DNA of 64,000 nucleotides from Pycnococcus provasolii (Eukaryota > Chlorophyta > Pseudoscourfieldiophyceae > Pseudoscourfieldiales): NCBI GenBank assembly GCA_049487715.1, contig CP150547.1, positions 372,001 to 436,000 on the forward strand, written 5' to 3'. The notes beneath the pieces are model-generated. The model was not told where the DNA came from. It was given only the letters and a program-made list of their open reading frames with translations, and did no database searches. How positions within the stretch are numbered: position 1 is the stretch's first letter; each line of letters opens with the position of its first letter. Positions 48,101-57,672 of this stretch are shown in pieces. The position numbers and the translations under genes are program-made.

Positions 48101-50939
48101 TACTCGACGAGAGAGGCTGTTGCGGTGGCACGGCATTTAGATGCACACCCAGATGCGGGCCCCGGATCTGCTGTTGCCAATGTCTCGAACTTCGATGTTT
48201 ACTCCCCAGCTGCGGCGGAGGCGATCGACGAAGCATTTCGCAAGCAAGGCATTGACGTACGCGCAGCCTTGGTCGCGCAAGGGGGTGCGCACGCCAACTC
48301 TTCAGAAGGAGTGCAGGCAAGGCAATTAAAGCCGCTTGGGCTTGCGCTGAACCTCATCTTCGCGCATGCGATTGGCAAATCGACGATGGTGATGCGCGGA
48401 AAAGGTTTTGACGCTGTCCACACTATTGCTCCGCGCAGTGTGCATGATGCGGCAGTGTCGGTGTCGCGGCGTAGTCCAGACACGCCTGGCGCGGAAATGC
48501 TGCGTATCTCTCTGCTGCCGCGAGATCATGGGCAATTCTCTCCGAAATCGGTAGCCTTCGACGGAGACAATGCAATACACGCCGTTTTCGTGTCCCCGAC
48601 ACCTGAAGCGAAAGGTGCCGTCGTGCTCGTTTCGCTGTGCCTGCGAAGCCGTCGCATTGCAACAACGCCATTGGACGTGCCTGGCATTAGCCTAAGCGAA
48701 ACCGCGACGTTACACGCTCTGCCCAAAGGACGTGTCGCTTTGTGCCTCAATCAATCCGTCTTGGTTGTGGATCCCCCACAAGCTCTCTTGGACGGCAAGT
48801 CATGGTCATCTGGGCGATTGGCACTCGTGGCGATGCAGGAAGCCTTCCATGACGCACGACTTTTTATCTCGCCATCTCCAGATGGAAAGGTAATTGCCGC
48901 ATTTCATCCAAGCTCTTTATCTGAGGCGAATGCGAATTCACCACCTCTTATCGCGATCGTCGACGTGGAAACGGGTGCGTGGGTGACTTTTGAGATGCCA
49001 CCACGCACTAACCCGTTATGCCAAATGGCCTGGGTAGCGTCGGATCGCATTGAAGTGACGGAAGCTGGTGGGATGCGAATGCAAGTAAAACTCTTTGGCT
49101 CTTCGGCTTTGGAAGGCGGCGAGCTGAACGTACGAGCGGAGACATGGCATCCCAACGACGGTCTAGGTAGCCTTGCCGTCGGTGTGGTCCTCGCCGGCTC
49201 TGAGGTGCGCGGATATAGCGTGTCTGCCGAAATCTTCGACGCATTCGAAAGGAGAGACGAGGCAATGAATCTATTCGCCGCATCGGAGTCGGCACCGCCA
49301 CTCACCTATCGTAGCGCCCCCCAGCCAGTCGGAGTCGTGGCGCCGCCGTCTCGTGCAGCCGCTATCCTGTCATCATCTCGTGGGACGATAAGGACTGGTT
49401 ATGCAGCGGTCTTCAGAGGTGAACCTGCCATTGCGCTTGCAATGGTGACTCCAGACACTCCGGGCGAACCACACGGAACGTGGCGCGAACAGCTGTATAC
49501 ATATCCCAATGGCGGCCTCAAGGAAGATCCAGGTCCTGTGGCAGCAACATTTCTTCTGGGAGGCGTGCTTTTGAGTGTTTATCCATCATCTCGAAATATA
49601 GTGGTGGCAACAAATCTCGTCGAGGGCACGCAAATCGAAGTGGACTTACATGATAGCATTGTGGACATTGGCCCATTCTTGGGTGGTAGTGATGGCAGTA
49701 AGATGACGACCACCAATGCTGCCGTGCTGTTGTCTGATGGTACAATAGTAGCATTGGAGCTTGGCGAGAGAGATGAGGGTGTGATGGATCTTGAATCTCA
49801 CGACATCTTGGGAGAGTCAGGACGAGATGGCGGTGGTACCGATGGAGAAGGTGGGGCAGGCAGTGGCGGAATGGGAGGCACGGGTGAAGGCGAAGGAGAT
49901 GGTGAAGGAGGAGGAGGAGGAGGAGGCGGCGGTGGCGGTGGCGGTGGACGTAATGCTCAGCTCGTCGTGGATGATCTGCTTCGCATCTCTTCCGACGAGT
50001 CGACAGCCAATCGCAGTCTAGCTGCTGCGGCGACGTCCCATGTACGCTCCGCAAAGCGCGACGTGGCTGACAAGCAGCAGCAGCATAAAGGTGCTGGATC
50101 CGCCGATCTCGACAATGGCGCCTACCAACGCCTTGTCGAGGCGGTGCGCCGCGACGTTGCCATGCTGCGCGCGGTGGTGGCAAGTGCTGAGGCGAAGGAG
50201 AGAGACCGAATCTGGCTGAGAAACCAGCTAGGAGGTGACCTTGATGAGAATAGGATTGTGGATGGCGCCGCGGGAGAGTTCGTCCGTATTCCGACGCCGA
50301 GGCGTTTTGCCGAGCAATCCCCACAGCATGCAGATGCGTAGGCCGAAGCGTGTCCTATTTGCCGTAGACGTCAGTGCAAGCATGGCTCGCTTCGATAGTG
50401 AGGATCGCCGCCTCGCCCGTCTTGCGGCGTGCGTTGTCATGCTCATGGAGGCGATGGCTGGACACGAGACGAGGTTTAACTATGCCATTGTCGGGCACAA
50501 TGGCGACGGTCCGCGGGCTGTTGAGCTTGTAAAATTTGGATCGCCTCCGCAAGACGAAGAGGCTCGCTTCGAGGTTGTGCGCAAATTGTACGGAGCAACA
50601 AGTTGCGCGAGCGGGGACAGCACGCTTGCCGCTGCCGCTGCCGGTGTCAGCGAGGTGATCAAGGAAGATGCCGATGATCATATCGTTGTGTTGATATCTG
50701 ATGCGAATGTCGGCTTGTATGGCGTCGACGCGATGTCGCTGCGCGAGTCGCTGCTATTTGACAGTCGGGTACGAGGTCATGTAATATTCATTGCGGGCGG
50801 GCAGGGAGCATACGAGATTGTGGAGCAACTCCCCCGTGGGTGCGGATTCATGGCGACGGATCCGAGCTTGCTTCACGTTATCATGAAAGACATTTTCTCA
50901 AGGTCGATCTTGGAAGACGACATGAGAAGTCACCTGTAG
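45125..50939 (+). CDS. VWA8: VWA8: AAA+ ATPase with C-terminal von Willebrand A domain (small intron near 50278)
   Basis: The frame from ATG 45125 stops at 50341 just before the VWA domain, which continues in another frame to 50939. A short GT-AG intron starting 50278 (GTTCGT) and ending at 50341 (64 nt) or 50326 (49 nt) rejoins them. That gives about 1916-1921 residues, close to the ~1905 of animal VWA8. Three AAA-type modules are visible. The first has a degenerate Walker A (GPPGPLRR, about residue 63). The second has PRGEGKSE (about 430). The third has GNQGTGKNK (about 803) with Walker B MVDEADKAP. A beta-rich region and a poly-Gly linker follow. The VWA domain has the MIDAS DVSAS and GHNGDG, SDANVG and SGDSTL motifs. 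VWA8 proteins are mitochondrial or peroxisomal ATPases related to midasin and dynein. No clear presequence is seen here. Confidence 0.88.
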
Positions 50940-50942
50940 AAT

Positions 50943-50971
50943 AATGGTGTGAATGGACGGACGACCGTTGG
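50943..50971. repeat. Convergent-gap conserved element, copy C (inverted)
   Basis: The reverse complement matches the cores at 7716-7741 and 61352-61377, apart from a 4-nt insertion. It lies 4 bp after the VWA8 stop. Confidence 0.6.
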
Positions 50972-51400
50972 ATGAAGTAATCTAGAACTACAGTACATTT
51001 CATTACAAGCAACATCAGCACCTCTTGTGTGCGTACTGTATATAGCCGCAGTTCATCGCGTCGCGAGGCGAATCTTTTCGCATATCCTCCTCATCGAGCC
51101 ACCTCTGCATGGGTTCCTTCCGTCAAGTCTCGCGAAAACTGCAGGCACTGTTGATGTTACACGTTTTCCTGTGTTTTGTGTTGTTGTGAGATAAATGTTT
51201 GCCTTGTAACTGTACCAAAGCCGAGGAACTCAAGGACAAGTGGCTCGTAAGAAGGCACATGAATAAATAGTAGTCAATCTTGGAGGGTAGTAACGAGCCA
51301 ATAGCATGGATCTCTGCCAATTAGCCCTTCTGTTGACCTCCTCGCCGCGCGCATACACCACCACACTATGCCACATCAAGCCATGGTTGGCAACGTACCT
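50972..51400. other. Convergent intergenic (VWA8 / XPB 3' ends)
   Basis: No gene is recognised. AT-richer than the neighbours. It probably holds the 3' untranslated regions of both genes. Confidence 0.55.
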
Positions 51401-54400
51401 TCACTTGTTCGTATCGTACTCAAAGTACGTTGCACCGGCAGCGCCGGTAAGCTCTTCGAGCGTCTTTGCACGAGCACGTGCAAACTTGGACGGTCGCATC
51501 TGTTCCTCCTGTTCCTCTTCCATCTCTCGAAGCACCTCCATGTCTTCTTCATGTCCATCAACGTCTTCGTCATCGTCGTCGTCGTCAACAACTTCAACGA
51601 CCTTCAGGAGCAGGCGCGGATGGAGTCGGCGCGCTCGCGGCATCAGCAGCTTGCTGCGTCGTCTTTTTCGCCTTTCTCTTCTTGTCGCCACCACTCGGCG
51701 TGGGTGTTGCACGAACTCGGGTCTCGTTAAAGATTCTGTAGAGGAGGTTGACGCGCTCCTCCTTCCTCTGAAAGTCCAACTGTGCACTCGCCGCTCCGGG
51801 CAGCTGCATGAGATTTGCCACAACCTTGTACTCGTACCCGTTATCAACCAGATAACGACGACGCTTCTGCGCGTCCAACACCTCGTCCGTATCGCGGCTG
51901 ACGAGCGTGTAGAAGTACGCGTTAAAGGTACGCGGTCCCGTCTCACCTTCCTCGCCGGCAGGAACAGCACCTGGGTTCTTCTTCGGACGCAGAATGCGAC
52001 CGAGCCGCTGTGCCTCCTGCCTGCGACTTCCGCCATGTCCCGTGATTTGTATCATAACGTTCGCCTCCGGCAGGTCGATCGATGTGTCGCCAACGCGGGA
52101 AAGAATGATCGTGTTCACCTCGGGGCTGGTGCGGAACGCGTGCAAGATGCGCTGCCGTTCCGCATGGCTTGTGCTACCGCAAATTAGAGGCCTGCGCAAG
52201 CGCTTCGCGTACTCGCGTAGCACAAAGAGGCTGTCGCCGTACACGAGAATCTTGTCGTGCGTGACCTGCTCGTGGTACTGCACGAGAAATTGGCACGTCT
52301 GGAATTTGTAGGGGTTCATCGCCGCTAGCATACCACGCAACATCGGCGCCTCGCGATTCGACGCGAGAAGATATTCGCCGTAGAACTCCTTCGACATGTC
52401 GCACCGCACCTCACAGCACTGCACATTTGCCAGAAATCCCTCATTTTTCAACTGCACCCAGTCAGCCTCATAAAGCTTTGGGCCTATCAGGTACATCAGG
52501 TCTTCGATCTTCGCATCCTCACGGATGAGGGTTGCAGTCAGCCCGAGCTTCGCGTGTCCCTTGACGTGATGGAGCACCGTGCGAAATAGATTCGCGGGAA
52601 CTACGTGCACCTCATCAAGGATCACGAGGCCCCACCGCGTCGCGGCGACGAGCTCGTCGAGCGGGGTGACACCAGGTGCGGAGTCAGATTGCTGAACACG
52701 CCCACGCCAGTGCTGCGGGATGGCATTTGCGACGTCCTCCGCAGATAGCCCTCTGTCGAAAGCCGTGGTGGTGGCGATGGTTGGTGTGGCAGCTGTGGCA
52801 GCAGCAGCACATCGCGCAGCTTCGCTCGCCTTCTTTGCGGCGCTGGCAATCATGTGGTACGTAGCAACCAGCACGAGACCCTTTCCTGCGGCAACTGCGG
52901 CGGCTGCTGCTGCGCCATTGCCGCCGCCGGCATTAGATGCGATAGCACACGCGTCCGATGCATTATTCTGCAGCGCGGGGGGCTGAGTGGAGCCCGCCGA
53001 AGTCGCTCCGGCTACAGCAGCTGACGCTGACGCTGACCTGGACGTCAATGCGGCGGCGGCAATGCCTCTCGCAAACTCGCGACGTCCGGCGGCGTTGTAT
53101 TTCAGCACCTGACCTTCGCTGAGCGTCGACCAGTGAAGAAATTCTAGGCGCCACTGCTCGGCTGACTCGTTCGAAGTGCACAGCACGAGTGTCGCTTGGC
53201 CAACCTTCATCGCCGCGGCAACACCCGTGAGGCTCTTGCCTGCTCCGCACGGCAGAACAATTATTCCTGAGCGCGCACGACTCTGATAAAACATGCGATG
53301 CAGGCTCTTCTGCTGGTAAGGGCGCAGCGCTGCGAGTGGCTTGAGTCCCGCGTACAGCGAGGGAGTTCGTCGCGAGCTGCTTGCATTTGTTCCCTTCCTG
53401 TAGTCGTACTCCTCGTACAGCGGGCACTGCAAACTCCCAGGCGAGGTGGGTAGACACCGGCGGCGCACCGTCTCAACGCGCTGCGGGAGCAGGCGAAACG
53501 AAAACATCTTGCCTCCGACATTCAGCTTTGTTGTTGTTGTTGTTGTTGTTGTTTGTTCCGGTGCTGCTGTTGCTGCTGCCGCCGCAGCCGCTTCTACAGT
53601 TGGTGGTGGCGCAGCTCCTCGTGCCGCCGCCGCAGCAGCTGCTGACGCTGCGACATCCTCTTCGTCCTCGAGCACCTGTGTCGCCTCATGCTCAAGGCGC
53701 GCTGCCTCGCGCTGCAGCTCCTCTGCCTGCTTTGCCACGGCAGCACTCGCCGCGCCACTCCCTCCCTCCAAGGCTGCTCTTGCCGCCACGGCGGCAGCCT
53801 CGGCAGCTTGTCTTCGTTTCTCAACAGCCTCCGCGGCAGACTCGAGTCGCTGTCGCAGGATTGTGCCGCTCGTGTCAACGGGTGCGTCAAACTCCAGCAG
53901 TGGCTCGTCATCGGGAACCATTCCATCCGCGCCATCGTTTCGCATGCGTGACTCAGATATCTCCTGGTCTTCGAGGAGGCGGTGGAGCAGAGCCTTGTCA
54001 GAGCTCTCGACACGATATCCGATGTCGTCAAGCACCACCTTTGCGCGTCCCGCGTGTCGCTCGCAACTTTGCACGAATCGCACGACGCTTGAGTCAAGCT
54101 TCACCTTGGACAGTTTTCGCAGCACATCTATGATTGCCGTCGCCTCGAGCCCGAAGAGTGCCATGGCGGAAGCGACGGACGCGCGCGTGAGCCTGTACTC
54201 GTGGAGAAACTCGGGCCTTCTCACAGGTTCTGCAACGAACACGAGGAAGTCGTACGCCGCCTTCCTGAGAGGGTGCGTCGCTTCAAGCAGCACGCGCATA
54301 GTCGGCAGCACGTACATAGGCCTTGCGTTGTGGTCGGGAAGGAGCGTGCACGCAGCGGAAAGGTCCACAAACTGTGTGCCACCACCTTCTTCCAAGTCTT

Positions 54401-54716
54401 CCTCCTCCTCCTGCTCCTCCTCCTCTTCGTCTTCTTCGTCGACTTCTACCTGTACCCCATCTTCTTCGTCGTCAACTTCCACCAGTTGTGCTCCTTCGAG
54501 ATGAACATCCTCCTCTTCGCGTAAGGATTTTTCACCGTCATCATCGTCCGACGGCTGGTACGCTGCGTCGTTGTCGTCGGTAGCCGACGAGTTTCCTTCA
54601 GCTTCCGAGGAGTCGCTTTCAGACGCGGAAGCAGAGGCGTTGTGAGCGTGACCACCAGCACCAGCCCGTTGTTGTCTTCTCCTTGTCAGCCGCTGCGACG
54701 CGATGGTGCGCGCCAT
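51401..54716 (-). CDS. XPB: XPB/ERCC3/Ssl2 DNA helicase of TFIIH (2 exons)
   Basis: Exon 1 is 54716-51717 and exon 2 is 51601-51401, about 1066 residues. The long frame by itself ends at 51594 in a Pro/Ala tail. The other frame carries the expected acidic C-terminus ending GAAGATYFEYDTNK, like the GADDTVYMEYH-type end of XPB. A 115-nt intron (GTTCGT donor at 51716, acceptor at 51602) joins them; 67 nt is an alternative. SF2 motifs: Walker A PCGAGKS (K494), DEVH at 701-704, GSTSHAERQRIL (motif IV/V region), and QEAQRLGRILRPKK (motif VI). The damage-recognition RED-type segment reads CEVRCDMSKEFYGEY. XPB opens promoters and acts in nucleotide excision repair. It is longer than animal XPB (~780) because of an acidic N-terminus and Ala/Gly-rich insertions inside helicase domain 1 before DEVH. 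Confidence 0.93.
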
Positions 54717-54906
54717 CGAGGCATGTGTTATTGCGGGAGGATGGATTGCTGCTTCTTCGGCGCGACGTCGTGCGGAACCGCACAATGGTGCGATTGGTTG
54801 GCTCGAGCACCGTGAGGACGTGTGGCGCAGATGCAGATGACAGCCTTTTCCCATCGACTCCCGGTTAGGGGTTAGAAATCACCCCAATCACCAGTCCCTA
54901 AAAGGT

Positions 54907-54920
54907 CCCTAACCCTAAAA
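54907..54920. promoter_or_regulatory. Telobox-like CCCTAA pair
   Basis: CCCTAACCCTAAAA between the XPB start (minus) and the mini-gene at 54967. A GGTTAGGGGTTAG word lies about 45 bp to the left. Confidence 0.45.
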
Positions 54921-54966
54921 GGAATGGTGGCGTCATTTTTCGCACCAGCGCTCGGCCTCGAGGGGA

Positions 54967-55161
54967 ATGTCGGCGGTCGCGGACATGTCGCCGCTTCAAG
55001 ACGCGCACAGCCAGCCTTGTCTCGAAGACTGCCAGGCAGCTGTCTTCAAAACCGAGGCGGCGGTCGTCGCCATTCTTGTCTCAGTTGCACTCATATTCGC
55101 GTTGTGCATGCTCACGACACTCAGCACACCAACGCGATTCGCAAAAGCAAAGGAAAGCTAA
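54967..55161 (+). CDS. Mini membrane protein, 64 residues, unknown
   Basis: ATG at 54967, stop at 55159-55161. A soluble, acidic N-terminal half with two Cys (QPCLEDCQAA) is followed by one membrane span (AAVVAILVSVALIFALCML) and a basic C-terminal tail (RFAKAKES), suggesting a tail-anchored or single-pass protein. The region shares a divergent promoter with XPB, including telobox motifs. A further plausible frame (MTAAAGTTLATTSRA, from 55186) follows after the stop. It could be part of a spliced form, but no GT-AG pair was convincing. No family recognised. Confidence 0.5.
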   Translation: MSAVADMSPLQDAHSQPCLEDCQAAVFKTEAAVVAILVSVALIFALCMLTTLSTPTRFAKAKES

Positions 55162-55330
55162 ATAAGATTGTAAATAAGGAAAACCATGACAGCCGCCGCT
55201 GGCACAACTTTGGCAACAACTAGCAGAGCCAGTGATCCTAAAGTCGCTGATGAAGTGCGCGCCGAGGGGACTTGTCTCTCATCTTCCACTGTAAAAGAGT
55301 TTTCTTTTTTTGTTTTGGTAGGTACTATAC

Positions 55331-57412
55331 TTACACGCCAGGCATGCCATAAAGAAACACGAGCATAGGCTCGCTTCCTTTGATCTTGCCGCGCTCCGTC
55401 GCATTTTCGCGAGTCAGGTGGTCGACGCCAGGTTCACGCAAAGGAATGTTCGGCATAGCGCAGCGGCCGTGCGCAACAGTGTGCGCGCTTACCCAACCTT
55501 CGCGGCTCGTGTCGACGAGCCCGACGACGGCGCCTCCAAACCAAGCGGCGGTGCCGCTCGTCACGTGTCCTATCCGGCTCGTTGGCGCGGCCGATGCACC
55601 GTCGCGGCTATCTGGCGCGAGAGTCGTGACCGAAGCGTCCATCGTCAGCTTGTCTTCGGCATTCATCGCCGTACGCACGCTAGCAGTGAGGTCGTCCGCC
55701 AAGCCGCGCATGTTTGCGCAGCCGCCGCATAGCACGATGCTCCCGTACAGGCGCCGCCGCATCTCCGCGCGCGCAGCGCCTGGTGTGGCTGCCTCCACGG
55801 ATGCTACCACCGCTTGGGCGAGCTTGGTGTCCTCGCGACCACTCCCCGAGGGGGTGGATGCGTCAGCGCCATTTTCGCCATCCTCCACCTTCTGGCCGCT
55901 CTGCTCCATGAGAAAGTCTGGACCGTAAATGTCCACGCGACTCTCGCGGGCAGCCTCGTCGCTCGCGGAGGCGTCGACGTTGCGACGCACGACCCCAACG
56001 CTAGCACGACGACGCGCGCGAGGAAGCAGCGCCGCTGGATCCATGATGCAGGTTGACGCCACGCGCACCGATGCCGAGACGCCCGCCGCGTCCGCTGGAA
56101 TGCGCCATCCATCGTACTGCCGAACGCCGTTCTCCGCGCTGGGTAGCCACACCACTGTGCCAGCACCGGCAGCACCGTTCTCTTCCGTTGGCGGTTCGAA
56201 CATGTCGTTGGCAGCGCCAGATGCACCGCCATCCACCCCTGTTCCATCCATGGCACCCTGCGCGATGCCGTGAGAGCGGCGTAGGCGGTCGATGCTTCTC
56301 CACGGCTCTCGCCATGGATTTGTATCCATGCCACCTGAGGAGCCTGCCGCCGCGGCGACGGCTGCAGCTGCGGTCGAAGGCCACTCGATGGTCCCAGCAC
56401 TGAGAAGGCGCTCTGCAAGGCTTTCCGTTGCATTGCATCCGCCGTGCGGAAGCACATGCAGCGTATCGGGGATCGCGCACCCATCCTCCACGCAAGCCAC
56501 TGTTGTGACACTCGCGCCTACGTGAACGACCGCCGACGCCTGTGCTGCGCCTGCCCCGAAGGCTGCGGCAGGCGCGCCACGAAGGAGCACAGCATACCCA
56601 AACCCGAGTGTCGTGAGCAGCGTGCGTTCGACGAGCGTGCGTGCGAGTCTAGGGTGCACGTACTCGGGAACCACAAGCACGCATGCCATAGCCGACAGGC
56701 GTTGTCGGAGCGTGCTGTTCTCGGGTGGCGTTTCTTCCAACTCCCGGTCCTGCTTTGGCGGCTGGGTGTCATTTTCAACTTCCATTTTGCCAGCATCGCC
56801 GTTTTCGCCGTTTTCGCCGTTTTCGTTGTAGTGGAGCCTCTCCTCACCCGGCGGCGGGAGTATGTCGTGTTCCAGAAGCGCGTGCGTCCAGATGTCCCCG
56901 CACGCGTCGGCGATGCGGTCGTTCGCAACGACGGCGGTCACCGTTTCGTCAAAGTCGTGGTTGGCTGCCATCGCGAAAGGTCGTATGAGTTCGTACGGCG
57001 CGTCAGGTGGAAGCGTGGCGGCATCCCATCCGAATAGCTTTCTTTCCTCCTTTTGGTGGTTGACTTCGAATTTCCTCCGTCCCGCACTGGAGGGCAGCAC
57101 CGCATCAGCCGCTGCGCCTCTCCTTCGCCCTCCTGAGGCATGGCGTTCTTCGGCTGCGAAGAGCGCGGCTCGTTCCGCCGATTCCGTGGCTCCAAATAGC
57201 CACGGCACGTTCTCCCCTGGATTCGTCGACGAAGCTGGCGGTGCGTTTGATCGGCAGGCCATGACGTTGGGCATCGTGATGGGTTTGCGCGTGGCTGCGG
57301 AACCTATGCGCAGCATCAGAGATCCGGGTGCTATGACGACCACGTTTGCCGCGGGTATCTTCGCGGCGGCGGAGTCGTCAGGAGGCGGCGGCGGCGGAGG
57401 CGGAGGGCCCAT
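55331..57412 (-). CDS. ARP8-like actin-related protein (INO80-type)
   Basis: 693 residues from ATG at 57412; the N-terminus is poly-Pro. ARP8 is a nuclear actin-related subunit of INO80 chromatin remodellers. Seen: SLMLRIGSAATRKPITMPNVMACR near residue 31-54, where IG-x-A...P-x-x-P is ARP8-like; APYELIRPFAMAANHDFDETV; VLVVPEYVHPRLARTLVE; and the actin-fold phosphate-2-like segment SAVVHVGASVTTVACVEDGC. Low-complexity insertions (an ENGENGENGD repeat, poly-Ala with SSGG) lengthen it. The C-terminal subdomain has IVLCGGCANMRGL and SGTAAWFGGAVVGLVD. The actin ATP-binding residues are poorly kept, as in other ARP8. The exact ARP class (8 versus a divergent class) would need alignment. Confidence 0.75.
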   Translation of the reverse strand: MGPPPPPPPPPDDSAAAKIPAANVVVIAPGSLMLRIGSAATRKPITMPNVMACRSNAPPASSTNPGENVPWLFGATESAERAALFAAEERHASGGRRRGAAADAVLPSSAGRRKFEVNHQKEERKLFGWDAATLPPDAPYELIRPFAMAANHDFDETVTAVVANDRIADACGDIWTHALLEHDILPPPGEERLHYNENGENGENGDAGKMEVENDTQPPKQDRELEETPPENSTLRQRLSAMACVLVVPEYVHPRLARTLVERTLLTTLGFGYAVLLRGAPAAAFGAGAAQASAVVHVGASVTTVACVEDGCAIPDTLHVLPHGGCNATESLAERLLSAGTIEWPSTAAAAVAAAAGSSGGMDTNPWREPWRSIDRLRRSHGIAQGAMDGTGVDGGASGAANDMFEPPTEENGAAGAGTVVWLPSAENGVRQYDGWRIPADAAGVSASVRVASTCIMDPAALLPRARRRASVGVVRRNVDASASDEAARESRVDIYGPDFLMEQSGQKVEDGENGADASTPSGSGREDTKLAQAVVASVEAATPGAARAEMRRRLYGSIVLCGGCANMRGLADDLTASVRTAMNAEDKLTMDASVTTLAPDSRDGASAAPTSRIGHVTSGTAAWFGGAVVGLVDTSREGWVSAHTVAHGRCAMPNIPLREPGVDHLTRENATERGKIKGSEPMLVFLYGMPGV

Positions 57413-57480
57413 GATAGCTGAACGAATACTCGCGGTGCTGGGTATGGCGAGGGCGAGCGAGTCAGGAGGGGCCTCAGGAA

Positions 57481-57502
57481 ACCCTAACCCTAAAACCCTA
57501 AC
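57481..57502. promoter_or_regulatory. Telobox-like CCCTAA run
   Basis: Three units, one interrupted by AA, 69 bp upstream of the ARP8-like start (minus) and 171 bp upstream of the RRM gene (plus). Confidence 0.5.
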
Positions 57503-57511
57503 AGCACCTCG

Positions 57512-57532
57512 CCCCCCCCCCCCCCCCCCCCC
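57512..57532. repeat. Poly-C tract of about 21 nt
   Basis: A homopolymer in the divergent promoter between the ARP8-like and RRM genes. Its length is likely to be unstable or mis-assembled. Confidence 0.8.
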
Positions 57533-57672
57533 GCAGGACCCAAAGGCGGCGGCCGCGCAGAGTCGCAGTCCCGTCCCTTAGGAATAGTCCGCCATTCCCC
57601 GTCCGTGGCCTCGCGCGACACCGAACGCACACTCAGCGACTCCGCCTGAGTCGTGCACGCACCCTGCACTGC

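Noticed and set aside
50235-50939. Separate VWA-domain gene
   Set aside because: It continues VWA8 after a short GTTCGT intron; the total length and motif order match animal VWA8.
51401-52036. Separate minus-strand gene ending TYFEYDTNK
   Set aside because: Only its last ~66 residues are protein-like and they match the end of XPB. The rest overlaps the XPB frame, so it is treated as XPB exon 2.
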